From Pseudomonadota bacterium (GTDB lineage Bacteria; BMS3Abin14), in NCBI GenBank assembly GCA_003229755.1, contig QIFJ01000239.1:1-13956 (forward strand): a stretch of DNA of 13,956 nucleotides, written 5' to 3'. How positions within the stretch are numbered: the first letter of the stretch is position 1; each line of letters starts with the position of its first letter. Shown here piece by piece: positions 6,721-13,942 of the stretch. The notes under the pieces are model-generated. The model was not told where the DNA came from. It ran no database searches and saw only the letters and a program-made list of their open reading frames with translations. The position numbers and the translations under genes are program-made.

Positions 6721-6785
6721 ATGGGACTTGGGACAAGTGATTGAAGACCAACAACAAGGGACCATGGACCAGGAACCAGGGACTG
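6721..6785. repeat. Low-complexity GGGAC/GGACCA words
   Basis: GGGAC occurs at 6723, 6730, 6758 and 6779, with GGACC and GGAACC between. The purine-rich word repetition resembles the AGAAACC block at 6525-6606 and suggests slippage-generated spacer DNA. No reading frame or motif is supported. Confidence 0.4.
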
Positions 6786-6808
6786 AAGCCCCAAACCTGA
6801 GAACCAGA

Positions 6809-6918
6809 GGGTCGTATCCGGCATTCAAACCTCTTTTAGCGACCCGCTATTAAATGCTTTCTGCCAGATACGACCCAGGACATGCTGGGTCGAGTATCGA
6901 AAAGCCCTTCCTCGATAC
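6809..6918. repeat. Nested palindrome array sharing GGGTCGTATC
   Basis: Three stems overlap in 110 bases downstream of the permease stop. GGGTCGTATCCGGCA (6809-6823) pairs with TGCCAGATACGACCC (6862-6876), 14 of 15. CGACCCAG (6871-6878) pairs with CTGGGTCG (6885-6892). GTATCGA (6894-6900) pairs with TCGATAC (6912-6918). The middle stem uses bases of the first, so these folds compete. There is no U-tract. It may be a BIME-like or MITE-like element, or a factor-dependent 3' end for the permease transcript. I saw no flanking target-site duplication. Confidence 0.6.
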
Positions 6919-6949
6919 CCGGACCTTGCTTAACTCAGCTGGTTCATCT

Positions 6950-8293
6950 CTACCTGGTGAAGGGAAGGACCCAGATGAGAACCATGAGGATATAAGTCAG
7001 CACCAGCGAGATAACGACGTAGGGAACCGTGTAGGAGAAGAATTCCTTGAGTGAGAGCTTCTCCCCGTCTTCCTTTTCACCCATGGACAGGGCCACATAA
7101 AGAGCCGGCGCGCCTGCGATGGTCAGGTTGCTGCCCAGAGTGCCTGCCCATACGAGACCCCAGTAATACGGCCATACATTGATTCCCTGGCTCTGTCCCA
7201 GATCCCTGATCACGTAAAGAAGCGTCAGGATGAAAGCATCGTGCTCGACCACTCCCACGATGGGCGCTGTTACCCAGTAAAGAACAGACGTCCCTACCAG
7301 GAGGCCCGATTTAATGAAGGGAATAAACCAGTTTGCCACGATCTCGAGAAGACGCGCATGCTCAAGGCCTCCAACCAGAGCAAACAGGGCCGCATAAAAC
7401 GCTATCGCGGACCATTCGATCTCTCCCAGCATGTGCTCGAGGTCAGGCACATCGAAACCGAGGGGTTTTTTCAGGATCTCGATAACCAGGACCAGCAAAA
7501 GAGTGCCTGTAAAGGCAATGAATCCCAGTTTGACGTCGAAAATCTGCCTCATGGACATGCCGATGATGGTTAATATGAAACCCGCAACAACGACAAAGGC
7601 GAATCGTTTGTCCTTGATGTGTACCATAGTTTCACCTGCCGCCTCGTGAGCTGCCTCCTCATCGAGCGTGCAAAGGGCAAGGCTTGATTTCTTAAACTTG
7701 AAATAGAAGACCAGGCAAACCAGCAGGTAGACAACGGTCAGGATAATAAACGATGACGGCCTTCCTGAATGCCAGATAAAACCCAGGAACTCGACGCCCG
7801 ACACGCTGTGCAGCATCTGTGGCGGAAGATCACCGAGCAGCAGCGCCGTTCCCATGAAATTCGAGCTCAGACCTATAAATAAAATGGGTCCTGTGGCCTT
7901 GAAACCATAGAGCTTGCGAATGTGAAAGATGATGGGGGCAAGCATCAGCACCACCACCACGTTGTCAATGAACATGGAGACGAACCCGGCAAGCATACCT
8001 ATCAGGGTCACGAAAAGTGGAATGTTACCTTTGGATATGTGGAGGGTGCGGTCTCCAAGATATTCAGGGATCCCCGTTTTGCCGAAATAACCGGCGATGA
8101 GCCAGACACTTATCAGTATCATGAGGACATTCCAGTCCACGAACTTGAAGGCCTGGACTTCTGTCATACTCCCCACTGAGATCATGAAAACAACGCCCAG
8201 CAGAGCGGAAACTACAGGGTCGATCTTGCGTGTTATGACCAGAACTATCGTAACAATGAAGATCAGGGCTGTGATAATCTGGGTTGGTTCCAT
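6950..8293 (-). CDS. ArsB/NhaD (ion transporter) superfamily permease
   Basis: A 447-residue very hydrophobic protein with at least ten predicted membrane segments, spread through residues 5-200 and 230-445 and split by a charged cytoplasmic-type loop (about 200-230, SSLALCTLDEEAAHEAAGE). Superfamily landmarks occur in both halves: SMFIDNVVVVLMLAPI (106-121) and SSNFMGTALLLGDLPP (143-158), the latter matching the family's SNIGGTATLIGDPPN, then GVVEHDAFIL (347-356) and GTLGSNLTIAGAPA (384-397). Known relatives include Na+/H+ antiporters (NhaD), arsenite permeases (ArsB) and dicarboxylate carriers. The absence of ars genes argues against arsenite. With a TctABC carrier nearby, an organic anion or Na+/H+ exchange is more plausible, but that is inference. 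TAGGAGGGG lies upstream of ATG 8293. Confidence 0.88.
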   Translation of the reverse strand: MEPTQIITALIFIVTIVLVITRKIDPVVSALLGVVFMISVGSMTEVQAFKFVDWNVLMILISVWLIAGYFGKTGIPEYLGDRTLHISKGNIPLFVTLIGMLAGFVSMFIDNVVVVLMLAPIIFHIRKLYGFKATGPILFIGLSSNFMGTALLLGDLPPQMLHSVSGVEFLGFIWHSGRPSSFIILTVVYLLVCLVFYFKFKKSSLALCTLDEEAAHEAAGETMVHIKDKRFAFVVVAGFILTIIGMSMRQIFDVKLGFIAFTGTLLLVLVIEILKKPLGFDVPDLEHMLGEIEWSAIAFYAALFALVGGLEHARLLEIVANWFIPFIKSGLLVGTSVLYWVTAPIVGVVEHDAFILTLLYVIRDLGQSQGINVWPYYWGLVWAGTLGSNLTIAGAPALYVALSMGEKEDGEKLSLKEFFSYTVPYVVISLVLTYILMVLIWVLPFTR

Positions 8294-8373
8294 TGAATTC
8301 CCCTCCTAAGTTGTTATTAAACGAGCCGGACAGAAGCCCGACCCGCGATGAATAAACACTCCCATCTTTCCGA

Positions 8374-9318
8374 TCATTCCTGACTTTTTTTCATCCCCTC
8401 CCAACGATTGGATATCGCTTTTTTCAGGGCGCCCCTGGCCTGTTCGGGATCCATCGGTTTATATCCCAAAAGATCTCTGGCATATGTGTCCGACAGCTCC
8501 CAGGGGTCTGCGAGAAAGGCGCTTCCCTTCCACTCTTCTTTCGGGATCACCCTGACTTCCGCCAGCGACCCCGTAATTTCACTCACCATTTCGGCCACCT
8601 CTTCCCAGGTAACGAAGACGGTAGAGAAATTAAATGTCCTGCCGAAAGCCGTTTCGTTCATGAGGGCGATATCCATGGCCTGAACCAGGTCGGCCATGTG
8701 GATAAAGCTGCCCCCCGAGTCACAAGGAACCTCCAGCGGTTCTCCTGCTGCGGCTGTCTTTAACATCTCGCGCAGGTGCCTGCCGGCGATATCTTCCCCG
8801 AAGGCCCACCAGAACCGGAATATTGTAGCCGGCACTTTTCCCTCGTTGCTGTACATCAGGCAGAGTTTTTCCGCGGCTGCCTTGGCAATTCCGTACAAGG
8901 GCTTCCTTGCTTCTTCCACAACCAGGGGATGATCCTCATCGATGGGAGAATATTTTACCTTTCCGTAAACTACAGCCGTGCTGGTGTAAATCAGGTGCCG
9001 GATCCGGCGGGAGGTCATCTCGTCTAAAAGATGGATATGGCCCTTCAGATCATGTTCAAATATCTCCAGTGTGTCTGCGGAAAAGGACCATGCCAGGTGA
9101 ATAACCGCATCGGCGCCTTCAATGGCTTTTTGAAGAGTTTTCCTGTCCTCCAGGGACCCCTCAACAAGAATGAGTCTGTTGTCGTCTATTGACCTGAGAG
9201 GCTCCACATCCCTGTCCAGGACTGTTACATCACAGCCTTTCTCCAGAAGCGCGCCGACATAGTCTTTCCCGACAGAGCCCGCTCCACCCGTAATGAGGAT
9301 TTTCCGAACAGCTTTCAT
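8374..9318 (-). CDS. NAD-dependent epimerase/dehydratase (extended SDR)
   Basis: The product is 314 residues, normal for an extended short-chain dehydrogenase/reductase. The Rossmann fold opens with ILITGGAGSVGK (GxxGxxG at 11-17) and Asp35 ends the second strand, which favours NAD over NADP. Catalytic residues are visible as YTST (Ser113/Thr114) and YGIAK (Tyr142, Lys146). Such enzymes modify nucleotide sugars or reduce/isomerise acyl and keto compounds; here the substrate is unknown and no sugar-pathway neighbours are present. ATG 9318 has no Shine-Dalgarno: the bases before it are pyrimidine-rich (TTTCCTCTC). No later Met fits, because the nucleotide-binding motif starts only a few residues on, so translation may be weak or coupled. 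The permease gene follows after 80 bases. Confidence 0.88.
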   Translation of the reverse strand: MKAVRKILITGGAGSVGKDYVGALLEKGCDVTVLDRDVEPLRSIDDNRLILVEGSLEDRKTLQKAIEGADAVIHLAWSFSADTLEIFEHDLKGHIHLLDEMTSRRIRHLIYTSTAVVYGKVKYSPIDEDHPLVVEEARKPLYGIAKAAAEKLCLMYSNEGKVPATIFRFWWAFGEDIAGRHLREMLKTAAAGEPLEVPCDSGGSFIHMADLVQAMDIALMNETAFGRTFNFSTVFVTWEEVAEMVSEITGSLAEVRVIPKEEWKGSAFLADPWELSDTYARDLLGYKPMDPEQARGALKKAISNRWEGMKKSQE

Positions 9319-9341
9319 GAGAGGAAATCAAGGAAGAAGGA

Positions 9342-9387
9342 GAGGCGGCTCAGACTTACAATTAATAGTGTATCAACAGGCCGCCTC
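9342..9387. repeat. Inverted repeat GAGGCGGC/GCCGCCTC upstream of the SDR gene
   Basis: Perfect 8 bp arms (9342-9349 and 9380-9387) flank 30 AT-rich bases, ending about 24 bases before the SDR start codon. It could be an operator or a leader stem that affects the poorly initiated SDR gene. No U-tract follows. Confidence 0.4.
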
Positions 9388-9417
9388 ACCATTTTGGTCT
9401 TGCATTTGATGACTGCC

Positions 9418-9479
9418 GAGAGTGTACTCGTTTCTGTATCTGCATTAACCCGGTTCGACTTAAGCAATTGAGTACTCTC
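9418..9479. repeat. Inverted repeat GAGAGT..ACTC downstream of tctA
   Basis: GAGAGTGTACTC (9418-9429) is inverted as GAGTACTCTC (9470-9479), a 10 bp match with a two-base bulge. On the minus strand it lies 33 bases beyond the tctA stop. It may protect or help end the tct transcript. It lacks the U-tract of an intrinsic terminator. Confidence 0.4.
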
Positions 9480-9511
9480 CAAAACAGCCGGATATCCTAT
9501 TCGTTAACCAG

Positions 9512-11035
9512 CTATGCCGCCGCCTCGTCGCCTCTGCTCTTCATCTTGTCTTTAATTAGCTTGATTGCAGGCAGGGCAAAGAGGAGTATGGCGATTACCA
9601 TGAATACCGCTGACAGAGGCCTGTTGAAGAAGATGCTGAACGACCCGTCACCTATGATCAGGGACTGCCGCAGGAACCTCTCGGTCATCGCCCCCAGAAC
9701 AAGGGCTACTGCCAGGGGCGCCAGCGGGTATTTACACTTCTTCATAACGTATCCTATGATCCCGAAGATCAGCGTGGTCCAGACGTCGAACATGAGGTTT
9801 CTCATCACGTAGGCGCCAATGAAACAGGCGATAACAATAATGGGCGTGAGCAGCCCCCACGGGACCCTCATGATCGATGCCAGAAGCGGAGTTCCGAAAA
9901 GGCAGATTAACAGGCATACGAAACCTGCCAGGAACAGGCTGGCTATCAGGCCCCATACGAATACCGGTTCCTCCACAAACAGCCTTGGTCCGGGCCACAG
10001 GCCCCACATATAGAGGCCCGACAGGAGCACCGCCGCAGTAGGCGAGCCCGGGATACCCAGGGTGATCATGGGCAGAAGGGCACCCGTACCGGCGGAGTTA
10101 GCCGCCGCCTGCGGGGCCAGAATACCCTCTATAGCCCCTTTGCCGTATTTCTCGGGCTCTTTGGAGTACTGTTTGGCGATCCCGTAACCCAGGAAGGACG
10201 CGGGAGTGGCCCCAGTTCCAGGCAGAATACCCACGAAGAATCCCAGGATGGAACTGAAGAAGGTCAGTCCGAAGTGCTTCTTTATCTCCCTCATGCCATC
10301 CCAGATGTCCTGCATTCCGACTTTCGCCGGGATGACCTCCTTTATAATGGTACTGAACCTCTCCTCCCCGTCGATCATTATCTCACCAATGCCGAAAAGG
10401 CCGATCGTTACAGGTACAAAGTGAAAACCGGAAAGGAAGGCAAATGTTCCGAAGGTCAGCCTTGGCTGTCCAGTCACAATGTCAAGTCCCGCCATGGTAA
10501 GGATCAGTCCGAACGAAGTGCTGGCAAGGGTCTTCATGGCTCCGCCCGTGCCCAGCCCAACGAAGGTACTGAAGGCAAGCAACATTATGGCGAACATCTC
10601 CGGAGGGCCGAATCTCAAGGCGAACAGAGCCAGCGGCATCGCGAATGCCACGAAAAAGACAGCAGCTACCAGTATACCCATGAAAGACGCAAGGAAAGCG
10701 GTCGAAAGCGCGAGACCCGCCTTTCCCTTTTTTGCCAGGGGGTAGCCATCGAAGATAAGCGCCACGGACCACGGCTCACCCGGAATCGCGAAGAGAATAG
10801 AAGTTATAACCCCTCCATAAAGGGCCCCCCAGTAGATGGCGGCCAGGAAGATAATTGCGATCTCCTTGGGGACCAGAACGGTCAGGGGCAGCAGCAGAGC
10901 CACACCGGCGGTACCGCCCAGTCCCGGCAGAACGCCTACTGCCAGACCCAGGAGCAACCCCAGGGTCATCATTAATAGTGAGAAGGGCTGCATCGCAACC
11001 CCGAAACCAACCATCAGGTTAGCCAGAGTTTCCAT
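9512..11035 (-). CDS. tctA: Tripartite tricarboxylate transporter, large membrane subunit TctA
   Basis: A 507-residue, almost wholly hydrophobic protein of the usual TctA length. It shows the family's internal duplication: VGVLPGLGGTAG (33-44) in the first half and VGILPGTGATPASF (268-281) in the second. The conserved core APQAAANSAGTGALLP (307-322) and GIPGSPTAAVLLSGL (327-341) follow. TctA forms the inner-membrane, ion-coupled translocation channel and takes the solute delivered by periplasmic TctC. ATG 11035 has a strong AGGAGGA site, and the gap from tctB is only 33 bases, so the two are co-transcribed. The transported acid cannot be read from TctA; characterised TTT systems carry citrate, tartrate, aromatic and other carboxylates. 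Confidence 0.95.
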   Translation of the reverse strand: METLANLMVGFGVAMQPFSLLMMTLGLLLGLAVGVLPGLGGTAGVALLLPLTVLVPKEIAIIFLAAIYWGALYGGVITSILFAIPGEPWSVALIFDGYPLAKKGKAGLALSTAFLASFMGILVAAVFFVAFAMPLALFALRFGPPEMFAIMLLAFSTFVGLGTGGAMKTLASTSFGLILTMAGLDIVTGQPRLTFGTFAFLSGFHFVPVTIGLFGIGEIMIDGEERFSTIIKEVIPAKVGMQDIWDGMREIKKHFGLTFFSSILGFFVGILPGTGATPASFLGYGIAKQYSKEPEKYGKGAIEGILAPQAAANSAGTGALLPMITLGIPGSPTAAVLLSGLYMWGLWPGPRLFVEEPVFVWGLIASLFLAGFVCLLICLFGTPLLASIMRVPWGLLTPIIVIACFIGAYVMRNLMFDVWTTLIFGIIGYVMKKCKYPLAPLAVALVLGAMTERFLRQSLIIGDGSFSIFFNRPLSAVFMVIAILLFALPAIKLIKDKMKSRGDEAAA

Positions 11036-11068
11036 TAATTCCTCCTGATCTGATGTCGTAACTTCCTG

Positions 11069-11539
11069 TTAGAAAAAGAACAACCCCTTCTGATATAAAA
11101 TACTCTTGGGCAGTGGAAGCTTCAGCCCCTTCTCCATGCCGAAGAAAACGGCCATAGTAGTTATTAATGAAAACGCAATAACTGTCCGCCAACGATGCTT
11201 ACCGAGCCAGCGGGAAAAGAGCGCACTATAGATCAGTGTTGAAATATAGACTCCCATGTAAACGATCCCTATCGCCATCAGGAACGACGTGAAGGCAATG
11301 CGAACCGCCTCCATCATTCCTTCTCTGCTTACGAAGAAATCTTCTTCATCTTTGGATCTTACGGCATTTACAAGAATGCCTGCTGAACAGACCAGCATCA
11401 ATACACCCAGCCAGAAGAGAGCGAATCCCGCCTCTGGTCCATCGGCTTGCCAGCCGAAACCCAGGCGAGCTGCCTCTATAATGGCAATGAGCGATATAAC
11501 GATCGATATTACCGCAGTAATTAATTCACCTTTTTTCAA
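11069..11539 (-). CDS. tctB: Tripartite tricarboxylate transporter, small membrane subunit TctB
   Basis: The product has 156 residues with about four membrane segments (roughly 5-25, 38-58, 80-108, 118-135), the size and topology expected of TctB. TctB proteins are poorly conserved, so the call rests on topology and its position between tctC and tctA. Translation appears to begin at a TTG codon (11537-11539), preceded at seven bases by GGGAGG; no ATG lies suitably near. A weak start codon fits a subunit needed in small amounts compared with the binding protein. The C-terminus ends in aromatic residues (GLFFF). A GC-rich hairpin separates it from tctC. Confidence 0.88.
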   Translation of the reverse strand: MKKGELITAVISIVISLIAIIEAARLGFGWQADGPEAGFALFWLGVLMLVCSAGILVNAVRSKDEEDFFVSREGMMEAVRIAFTSFLMAIGIVYMGVYISTLIYSALFSRWLGKHRWRTVIAFSLITTMAVFFGMEKGLKLPLPKSILYQKGLFFF

Positions 11540-11564
11540 ATCCAGCCTCCCGGGGATGATTATT

Positions 11565-11601
11565 GGGGGTGCGGGGCCTGTCTGGCAGGCCCCATACCCC
11601 G
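11565..11601 (-). promoter_or_regulatory. GC-rich hairpin between tctC and tctB
   Basis: GGGGCCTG (11573-11580) and CAGGCCCC (11586-11593) form a perfect stem, extended after a small internal loop by GGGGT (11566-11570) with ACCCC (11596-11600). A second small stem, CTGAGG/CCTCAG, lies at 11611-11633. No U-tract follows on the minus strand, so it is not an intrinsic terminator. Such hairpins behind binding-protein genes commonly protect the upstream mRNA, giving more TctC than TctA/B. The role is inferred. Confidence 0.6.
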
Positions 11602-11636
11602 ATTCAGTTTCTGAGGTGAACTTCAGTCCTCAGGAG

Positions 11637-12620
11637 TTACTTGATCCAACCCTGCGCTTTCATGATCGTGATGTGCTTCTTCTCGTAATCCTCGGTGAAC
11701 TTCATCAGCTCGTCGCCGGTGATAAAGGTGGCCTGTAGCCCCTTGCTCCTGGCAAACTCCAGCCATTCCTTATCTTTGGAGATATTCCTGAAGAGTCCCA
11801 CCAAGCCTTCCCTGTCCCTCTTGGAGATGCCCGGAGGCGCGAAGATAGCCCTCATCATGTTGTAGCTAAAGTCGATGCCCGCCTCTTTACCTGTGCGAAC
11901 ATTCTCAAGACCCTTAACCGCAAGTCTCTCGTCCTGGAAAACTACCAGGGGCCTTACAAACTCAGGGTAGAAACCTCCTGCTTCGCTGACCTGGTTAACT
12001 GAAGCCTCAATGTGCTTGCCGACCAGAGCCTTTGCTACAGCGCCGCCGCCCTTGAAAGGCACGTACTTGAACGGCTTTGTACCGGCGATCTTCTCGATGG
12101 CCCTGAATACGATCTCATCTTCCTGCTTGGACCCTGTTCCACCAACCAGGATTCTGCGCTTCTTGGCCTCGGCGATGAACTCTTCGATTGTTTTGAAGGA
12201 GCTGTCCTTGTGGACCCAAAGCGGGAAGTTATCCAGTGCCAGCAGCGCAATAGGTGTGAAGTTGCGGAATGAAAATGGCAGCTTCTGGAACAGGGGTGTC
12301 GTAATGAAGCTGTTCAGTGTGATCAGCATCATGTGACCATTACCCCTCTGGGAGATGACGTAGTTCATTGCCACTGCGCCGGCGCCGCCCGGCTTGTTGA
12401 CCGGGAGTATGGCCTCATCAATGTACTTATTCTTGACGTTGATACCAGTCAGGAATCGGGCGTACTTGTCGGCTCCTCCGCCTACACCGGCTGAGATAAT
12501 AAACTCAACTGACCTGTCCGGCCAGGCGGCGGCTTCGGCTATTTCTCCCAAGAGAAATGAGCCGGCCATTACTACTACCAGGATAAGTAAAATTGGAAAA
12601 TGTCTGCTAATTCTTTTCAT
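11637..12620 (-). CDS. tctC: Tripartite tricarboxylate transporter, periplasmic binding protein TctC (Bug family)
   Basis: The product has 327 residues, typical of the Bug/TctC family. A signal peptide is clear: KRISRH, a long hydrophobic core (9-25) and cleavage around AEAAA (residues 28-32). The mature protein begins WPDRSVEFIISAGVGGGAD, the family's opening strand and glycine loop, followed by VNKPGGAGAVAMNYV (74-88), which lines the carboxylate pocket in relatives, and VGGTGSKQEDE. It captures a carboxylated solute in the periplasm and hands it to TctA/TctB. It is the first gene of the tctCBA unit, the usual order. AGGAGGA lies about nine bases before ATG 12620. A candidate promoter and palindrome are upstream. 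Its ligand is unknown. Confidence 0.94.
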   Translation of the reverse strand: MKRISRHFPILLILVVVMAGSFLLGEIAEAAAWPDRSVEFIISAGVGGGADKYARFLTGINVKNKYIDEAILPVNKPGGAGAVAMNYVISQRGNGHMMLITLNSFITTPLFQKLPFSFRNFTPIALLALDNFPLWVHKDSSFKTIEEFIAEAKKRRILVGGTGSKQEDEIVFRAIEKIAGTKPFKYVPFKGGGAVAKALVGKHIEASVNQVSEAGGFYPEFVRPLVVFQDERLAVKGLENVRTGKEAGIDFSYNMMRAIFAPPGISKRDREGLVGLFRNISKDKEWLEFARSKGLQATFITGDELMKFTEDYEKKHITIMKAQGWIK

Positions 12621-12691
12621 GGCCTATTTCCTCCTTGCAATAAAACCTTCAGACCGTTTTACCCCCCTCTTACGTCAAATGTTTTGCGATC

Positions 12692-12704
12692 TCACCTCCT
12701 TTTT
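12692..12704 (-). promoter_or_regulatory. Orphan Shine-Dalgarno-like site in the tctC leader
   Basis: The minus strand reads AAAAAGGAGGTGA, a near-perfect complement to the 3' end of 16S rRNA, yet no usable frame follows: GTG overlaps the site, and the next TTG starts a two-codon frame. It lies about 72 bases before tctC, which has its own site. It might be a ribosome standby site, a relic, or part of a leader switch. Confidence 0.4.
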
Positions 12705-12719
12705 GTGTTTGGTTAATCT

Positions 12720-12749
12720 ATTGTAAATTTCGCCCCCCAGGGCTGTTAC
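12720..12749 (-). promoter_or_regulatory. Candidate promoter for tctCBA
   Basis: On the minus strand GTAACA (12749-12744; four of six) is followed after 18 bases by TACAAT (12725-12720; five of six). Initiation would fall near 12713, giving a leader of about 92 bases. The -35 lies inside a palindrome. Confidence 0.4.
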
Positions 12750-12761
12750 AAAATAGTAACA
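12744..12761. promoter_or_regulatory. Candidate operator TGTTAC-N6-GTAACA upstream of tctC
   Basis: TGTTACAAAATAGTAACA is a perfect 6+6 inverted repeat with a six-base AT-only centre, the geometry of a dimeric helix-turn-helix operator. It overlaps the candidate -35, so binding would most simply repress tctCBA. No regulator gene is in the window. Confidence 0.45.
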
Positions 12762-12869
12762 CACACTTCTAAAATGAGGTTTTATTTTTTGTGTTCCCTC
12801 TCACGATGGCTCCCTGAGGAGATATTCCGGCCTATCTTTGCTTTCCGTAGCCTCCAGCAGGCTATTTGT

Positions 12870-12900
12870 GCGGACCCGCCCACTGAGTGAACAGGCCCGC
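12870..12900 (-). promoter_or_regulatory. Hairpin downstream of porB, possible weak 3' end
   Basis: The minus-strand RNA pairs GCGGGCCUG with CGGGUCCGC using two G-U pairs; on the plus strand these are mismatches, so the stem is specific to the porB-sense RNA. A smaller stem, AGCCT/AGGCT, follows at 12849-12863. There is no U-tract. Together they occupy most of the 341-base gap between porB and tctC with the promoter elements at 12720-12761; no gene is visible there. Confidence 0.4.
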
Positions 12901-12961
12901 ACTATGGCAGAAGGTCACCAGGTTGACGATAAAGCAGAGCTATCCGAACATTGCCGAATGT

Positions 12962-13942
12962 TTACACGCTCTCCCTGGGTGATTGCACAGGCAGCGGCAC
13001 CGGCTTGCCGGGTGCCTTCAGCTTGGCATCTATGAAGGCCTGCATCTTGGCAATATGCTCATCAGTGAGGTGTGCAAATCGCTCCTGCGTTTTCATGTAC
13101 TCCTTGACAGGCTTGTACTCTTTTGGTGTGTGCTGGTATGTGTACTCGCCTTCTTCCCACTCGTAGTTGACCCACATTCCCGTTTCGATAGCCATCTTGG
13201 CAACCTTGATGGTCTTGTCTGCGTCGAAAAGCCAGCCTTTCGGGCAGGGACAGTGAATGTGTATGAAGGTAGGACCTACAACATTAAGGCCTTTCCTTAC
13301 CTTGTTGATGAGGTCAACAGGATAAGCCAGCGACGCGGTAGCAACATACTTGACCGCTGGATGGCCTCCGATCACCATCTGTGGCGCATCCTTGGGGAAG
13401 AGGACTTTCCCCTCCGGGATAGCCTTGCCTGGAGGTGTAAATGTCGTATTGGCCCCATATGGGGACATTGGTGAAGTCTGGATGCCCGTATTCGCGTAGG
13501 ACTCGTTGTCGTACATGATGAAAAGAGCATCGTGTCCCCTGTACATCATACCGGACATGGCCTGGAGGCCGATGTCGATGGAGCCGCCATCACCACCCAT
13601 TACTACGATATTGGGGAGTTTGCCCTTGTACTTTCCCTTGCGGATGAGAACCTGGTAGGCAGCTTCAATACCGGAAGCAACAGCCCCGGCGTTTGTGATC
13701 TGGGTGTGCATCCAGGGATATGCAAAGGGGCTGCACAGGTAACTGGTGTTGGCAACATACATGCAGCCTGTAGGACCAAGGAAGATCGAGTCCGGTCCCG
13801 TCGCTTTTGATACAAGCTTGTAGCACAGGGCCGGGCCGCAACCCTGGCATGTGCGGTGGCCAGGGACATAGTACTCTTCCTGGGGCACCCTGCGGACCGA
13901 TTTGACCCGCTCAAGATTCTGAGTTTCAACTGCTTTCGCCAT
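12962..13942 (-). CDS. porB: Pyruvate (2-oxoacid):ferredoxin oxidoreductase, beta subunit
   Basis: The product has 326 residues, the usual size for PorB, the thiamine-diphosphate subunit of multi-subunit pyruvate:ferredoxin oxidoreductase (pyruvate + CoA + oxidised ferredoxin to acetyl-CoA + CO2 + reduced ferredoxin). The TPP/Mg site is GGDGGSIDIGLQ (116-127) to NESYANTGIQTS (146-157). The cysteines expected to hold a [4Fe-4S] cluster are Cys32 and Cys35 (CQGC), Cys60 (GPTGC) and one of Cys231/Cys233 (HCPCPKGW). The WMHTQITNAGAVASGIEAA stretch (77-95) is typical of PorB. The end of the gene carries an acidic, aromatic extension (YEWEEGEYTYQHT). AAGGAG (13956-13951) precedes ATG by about eight bases. 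The alpha, gamma and delta subunits presumably lie beyond the right edge. Substrates other than pyruvate cannot be ruled out. Confidence 0.94.
   Translation of the reverse strand: MAKAVETQNLERVKSVRRVPQEEYYVPGHRTCQGCGPALCYKLVSKATGPDSIFLGPTGCMYVANTSYLCSPFAYPWMHTQITNAGAVASGIEAAYQVLIRKGKYKGKLPNIVVMGGDGGSIDIGLQAMSGMMYRGHDALFIMYDNESYANTGIQTSPMSPYGANTTFTPPGKAIPEGKVLFPKDAPQMVIGGHPAVKYVATASLAYPVDLINKVRKGLNVVGPTFIHIHCPCPKGWLFDADKTIKVAKMAIETGMWVNYEWEEGEYTYQHTPKEYKPVKEYMKTQERFAHLTDEHIAKMQAFIDAKLKAPGKPVPLPVQSPRESV

Noticed and set aside
10274..10975. Plus-strand open frame of about 230 codons opposite tctA
   Set aside because: It is very Gln/Arg/Gly rich with no hydrophobic core, the expected complement of membrane-protein codons.
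12621..12961. Sigma54 promoter for tctC
   Set aside because: No GG-N10-GC pair with TTGGCA/TTGC context was found on the minus strand; a sigma70-type pair fits better.
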